Shown here: positions 62,174 through 64,000 of the stretch, one piece after another | Layout of the letters: every line of letters begins with the position of its first letter | Position numbering within the stretch: position 1 is the first letter of the stretch | From: Streptomyces coryli | Lineage (GTDB): Bacteria > Actinomycetota > Actinomycetes > Streptomycetales > Streptomycetaceae | Reading direction: 5' to 3' | Assembly: GCF_011044975.1 (NCBI RefSeq) | Contig: NZ_JAAKZV010000005.1 | Span: forward strand, 1-64,000 | Length of the DNA: 64,000 nucleotides | Notes under the pieces: generated by a model | Seen by the model: the letters and a program-made list of their open reading frames with translations, nothing else | What the model was told of the DNA's origin: nothing | Databases searched by the model: none | Translations under genes and position numbers: made by a program

Positions 62174-63388
62174 ATGACCGCGCACCACCCCGACGCCACC
62201 GAAGCTCCTGCGGAGATCCGCAGCAATGTCCCCGGCTCGTTCGCCCGGGGCGTGCTGACGAGGCGGCATCCGGCGCTGATCCGGCAGGTACGGGACGCCA
62301 TTCCGCTCGGCCCTCGGCAGCATCGCGCGCTGGACCGGCTGGAAGCCGACGTCGCGCGCGACGAGATCACGCCGCTTGACGACGCTGCGGACGATCACAG
62401 CATCTGGAATGACTGGGCGCAGGGCTACTACGGACAGTCGTGGCTCGATGCGCCGTTCCTGTGGGCCGAGTCGTACTTCTACCGCAAGCTCCTGGCCGCC
62501 ACCGGCTACTTCGAGTCGGGGCCTTGGCGCGGTGTGGACATCTTCGCTCCGTCGAAGCAGGCGGAGCTGCACAGCAAAGACGTCGACGCCGAGCTCCGCG
62601 CTCTCGACGAGCTCCCGCGGCAGGCGGAGCGGGAGCGGGAACGCGGGGAGGTCTTGCTGCAGTCGTCGCTGTGGGGCAATCAGGCCGACCTCGGCTTTGC
62701 CGCCTCCAGCAATGCGCCCGCCGAGCAGCGTCGCGACGAGCGCCTGGTCGTCGACGACCGGACGCGCCTGTGGGACCTCCTGGCCGCCGGCACCCCGGGG
62801 ACGATCGCGGTCCTGGCCGACAACGTGGGCCGCGAGCTCATCCCGGACCTGGTCCTCATCGACCATCTGCTGCGCCACCATGCCGAGCGGGTGGTGCTGT
62901 ACGTCAAGCCGTATCCGTACTACGTCTCGGACGCCACCGCCCCCGACACCTTCGAGCACCTCCGCCGCCTGGCGGCGGCACCTGGTGAAGCCGGGGCGGT
63001 CGGACAGCGACTGTGGTCCGCTCTCGCAACAGGCCCCCTCGAAATCCGCGCCCACTCCTTCTTCTGCGCTCCGCTGGAATTCAACCGGATGCCCGCCGAC
63101 CTCCACGACGAGCTGGCGGAATGCGCGCTGACGATCCTCAAGGGCGACCTGAACTACCGGCGCCTGGTGGGCGATCGAGCATGGGATCCCGTCACGCCGT
63201 TCGAGCGGACGACCGCGTACTTCCCGAGCCCGGTAGCCGCGCTGCGCACCCTGAAATCCGACGTCATCGTCGGGATGGCGCCCGAGCGCCTCGACGAGCT
63301 TGAGGCTTCCGGCAGCGATTGGCGAACCAGCGGCACCCACGCCCTGGTGCAGCTGCACGGGGTTACCGAGCGTCAACTTCTTGGCTAG
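62174..63388 (+). CDS. damage-control phosphatase ARMT1-like (DUF89)
   Basis: 404 residues of the DUF89 metal-dependent phosphatase superfamily, which removes phosphate from damaged or side-product sugar phosphates. Motifs: LADNVGRELIPDL near residue 215 (metal/substrate Asp-Asn), VLYVKPYPYYVSDAT near 245, and TILKGDLNYRRLVGDR near 320. The N-terminal helical domain contains NDWAQGYYGQSWLDAPFLWAESYFYRKLL. ATG 62174 is chosen. Downstream of a terminator, so its own promoter is needed; none was recognised in the short gap. Confidence 0.88.
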   Translation: MTAHHPDATEAPAEIRSNVPGSFARGVLTRRHPALIRQVRDAIPLGPRQHRALDRLEADVARDEITPLDDAADDHSIWNDWAQGYYGQSWLDAPFLWAESYFYRKLLAATGYFESGPWRGVDIFAPSKQAELHSKDVDAELRALDELPRQAERERERGEVLLQSSLWGNQADLGFAASSNAPAEQRRDERLVVDDRTRLWDLLAAGTPGTIAVLADNVGRELIPDLVLIDHLLRHHAERVVLYVKPYPYYVSDATAPDTFEHLRRLAAAPGEAGAVGQRLWSALATGPLEIRAHSFFCAPLEFNRMPADLHDELAECALTILKGDLNYRRLVGDRAWDPVTPFERTTAYFPSPVAALRTLKSDVIVGMAPERLDELEASGSDWRTSGTHALVQLHGVTERQLLG

Positions 63389-63391
63389 GGT
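63386..63391 (+). promoter_or_regulatory. -10 element TAGGGT before methyltransferase gene
   Basis: TAGGGT ends 6 nt before ATG 63398, exactly as before yigZ at 31181, again pointing to a leaderless transcript. It overlaps the end of the ARMT1-like gene. Confidence 0.4.
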
Positions 63392-63397
63392 CGGCGG

Positions 63398-64000
63398 ATG
63401 CCTGACGGTGACAGAATGCCCTCGCCCGAGGAACCGCAGTACATCCGTGACCTGCGTACGGACCGCCCGCACCCGGCCCGCGTGTACGACTACCTCCTCG
63501 GCGGCAAGAACAACTACGCCGCCGACCGCGCCGCGGCCGAAGCGGGCAAGCGGGCCAACCCGAACAGCCTGATACCGCCGCGCGAGAACCGCGCCTTCCT
63601 GCGCCGGGCCGTGCACTACCTGGCGGCCCAGGAGGGCATCGACCAGTTCCTCGACGTCGGTACGGGCCTGCCCACCTCGCCGAACGTCCACGAGGTCGCC
63701 CAGGCCGCGAACCCCGCCGCCCGCGTGGTCTACGTCGACAACGACCCCATCGTCCTCACCCACGCCCGCGCGCTGCTGGTGGGGACCCCGGAGGGCCGCA
63801 CCAAGTACATCGAGGCCGACCTCCGCGATCCCGAAGCGATCCTGAACGCCCCGGAGCTACAGGCGACTTTGGACCTGACGCGCCCGGTGGGCCTGCTGCT
63901 GATCGCCATCATGCACTTCGTCCCGGACGAGGCCGGTCCGCTGGATATCGCCGAGCGATTGCTGTCTGCCCTCCCCTCGGGCAGCTTCCTCGCCCTGTCC
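63398..64000 (+). CDS. SAM-dependent methyltransferase, PF04672 family (3' end outside window)
   Basis: 201 residues visible. YIRDLRTDRPHPARVYDYLLGGKNNYAADRAAAE in pieces is the diagnostic N-terminus of this actinobacterial family (DUF574), then the SAM-binding FLDVGTGLPTSPNVHEVAQ with the next acidic residues in VVYVDNDPIVLTHARALL. Substrates are mostly unknown. No ribosome site; a TAGGGT 6 nt before the ATG suggests a leaderless mRNA. Confidence 0.9.
   Translation, partial: MPDGDRMPSPEEPQYIRDLRTDRPHPARVYDYLLGGKNNYAADRAAAEAGKRANPNSLIPPRENRAFLRRAVHYLAAQEGIDQFLDVGTGLPTSPNVHEVAQAANPAARVVYVDNDPIVLTHARALLVGTPEGRTKYIEADLRDPEAILNAPELQATLDLTRPVGLLLIAIMHFVPDEAGPLDIAERLLSALPSGSFLALS

Overview
The window is 64 kb of very GC-rich DNA. 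It has dense genes, frequent GTG and TTG starts, 4-nt stop/start overlaps and typical streptomycete families: Tat-exported PhoD, DasR-like GntR, a PF04672 methyltransferase, GvpA-like and ECF41-like proteins. It most likely comes from a Streptomyces-type actinomycete chromosome. No rRNA, tRNA, CRISPR array or intact insertion sequence was seen.

Layout. 1-15.8 kb is a glycan-utilisation island: two GH78 rhamnosidases, a GH127/146-like beta-L-arabinofuranosidase, GH2 and GH42 beta-galactosidases, a GH29 fucosidase, a fucose-dehydrogenase-like aldo/keto reductase and an AEC transporter. None of the hydrolases has an obvious signal peptide, so oligosaccharides released from pectic rhamnogalacturonan, arabinogalactan protein or similar glycans are probably finished inside the cell. 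15.8-20.2 kb holds a membrane-anchored ABM-domain protein and an ABC efflux/two-component operon. 20.2-26.6 kb is a decayed accessory zone with a transposase scrap, 5'-truncated or frameshifted genes, an orphan GvpA-type protein, a secreted four-Cys protein, and a small operon of a 51-residue RiPP-like peptide followed by an APH-fold kinase. The peptide operon is the most interesting find. 27-31 kb has a MarR/MFS pair, a SulP transporter and a CoA-binding protein.

31-36.5 kb carries YigZ, SbcD and SbcC (DNA-end processing). 36.5-38.6 kb is a TetR/FAD-monooxygenase pair across a long palindrome, with a broken DoxX gene after the monooxygenase. 38.7-45.6 kb has GNAT, DUF885, Lrp with a gamma-lyase-type PLP enzyme, an ACT-GNAT membrane protein and PhoD with a possible PHO box. 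45.7-51.7 kb has a MocR/PdxR-type regulator divergent from a DMT transporter, an ECF41-like sigma factor, a GntR/UTRA regulator behind a DasR-like site, and an oleate hydratase. 51.8-55 kb has a TetR/SDR pair with duplicated operators, DUF4180 and a ROK regulator.

55-58.6 kb is a second two-component/ABC module with a 16-bp-stem hairpin between kinase and regulator genes. 58.7-64 kb ends with a large secreted subtilase, a strong terminator, an ARMT1-like protein and a partial SAM methyltransferase. The recurring theme is local control: most regulators sit divergent from, or beside, the gene they probably control, with visible palindromes between them.
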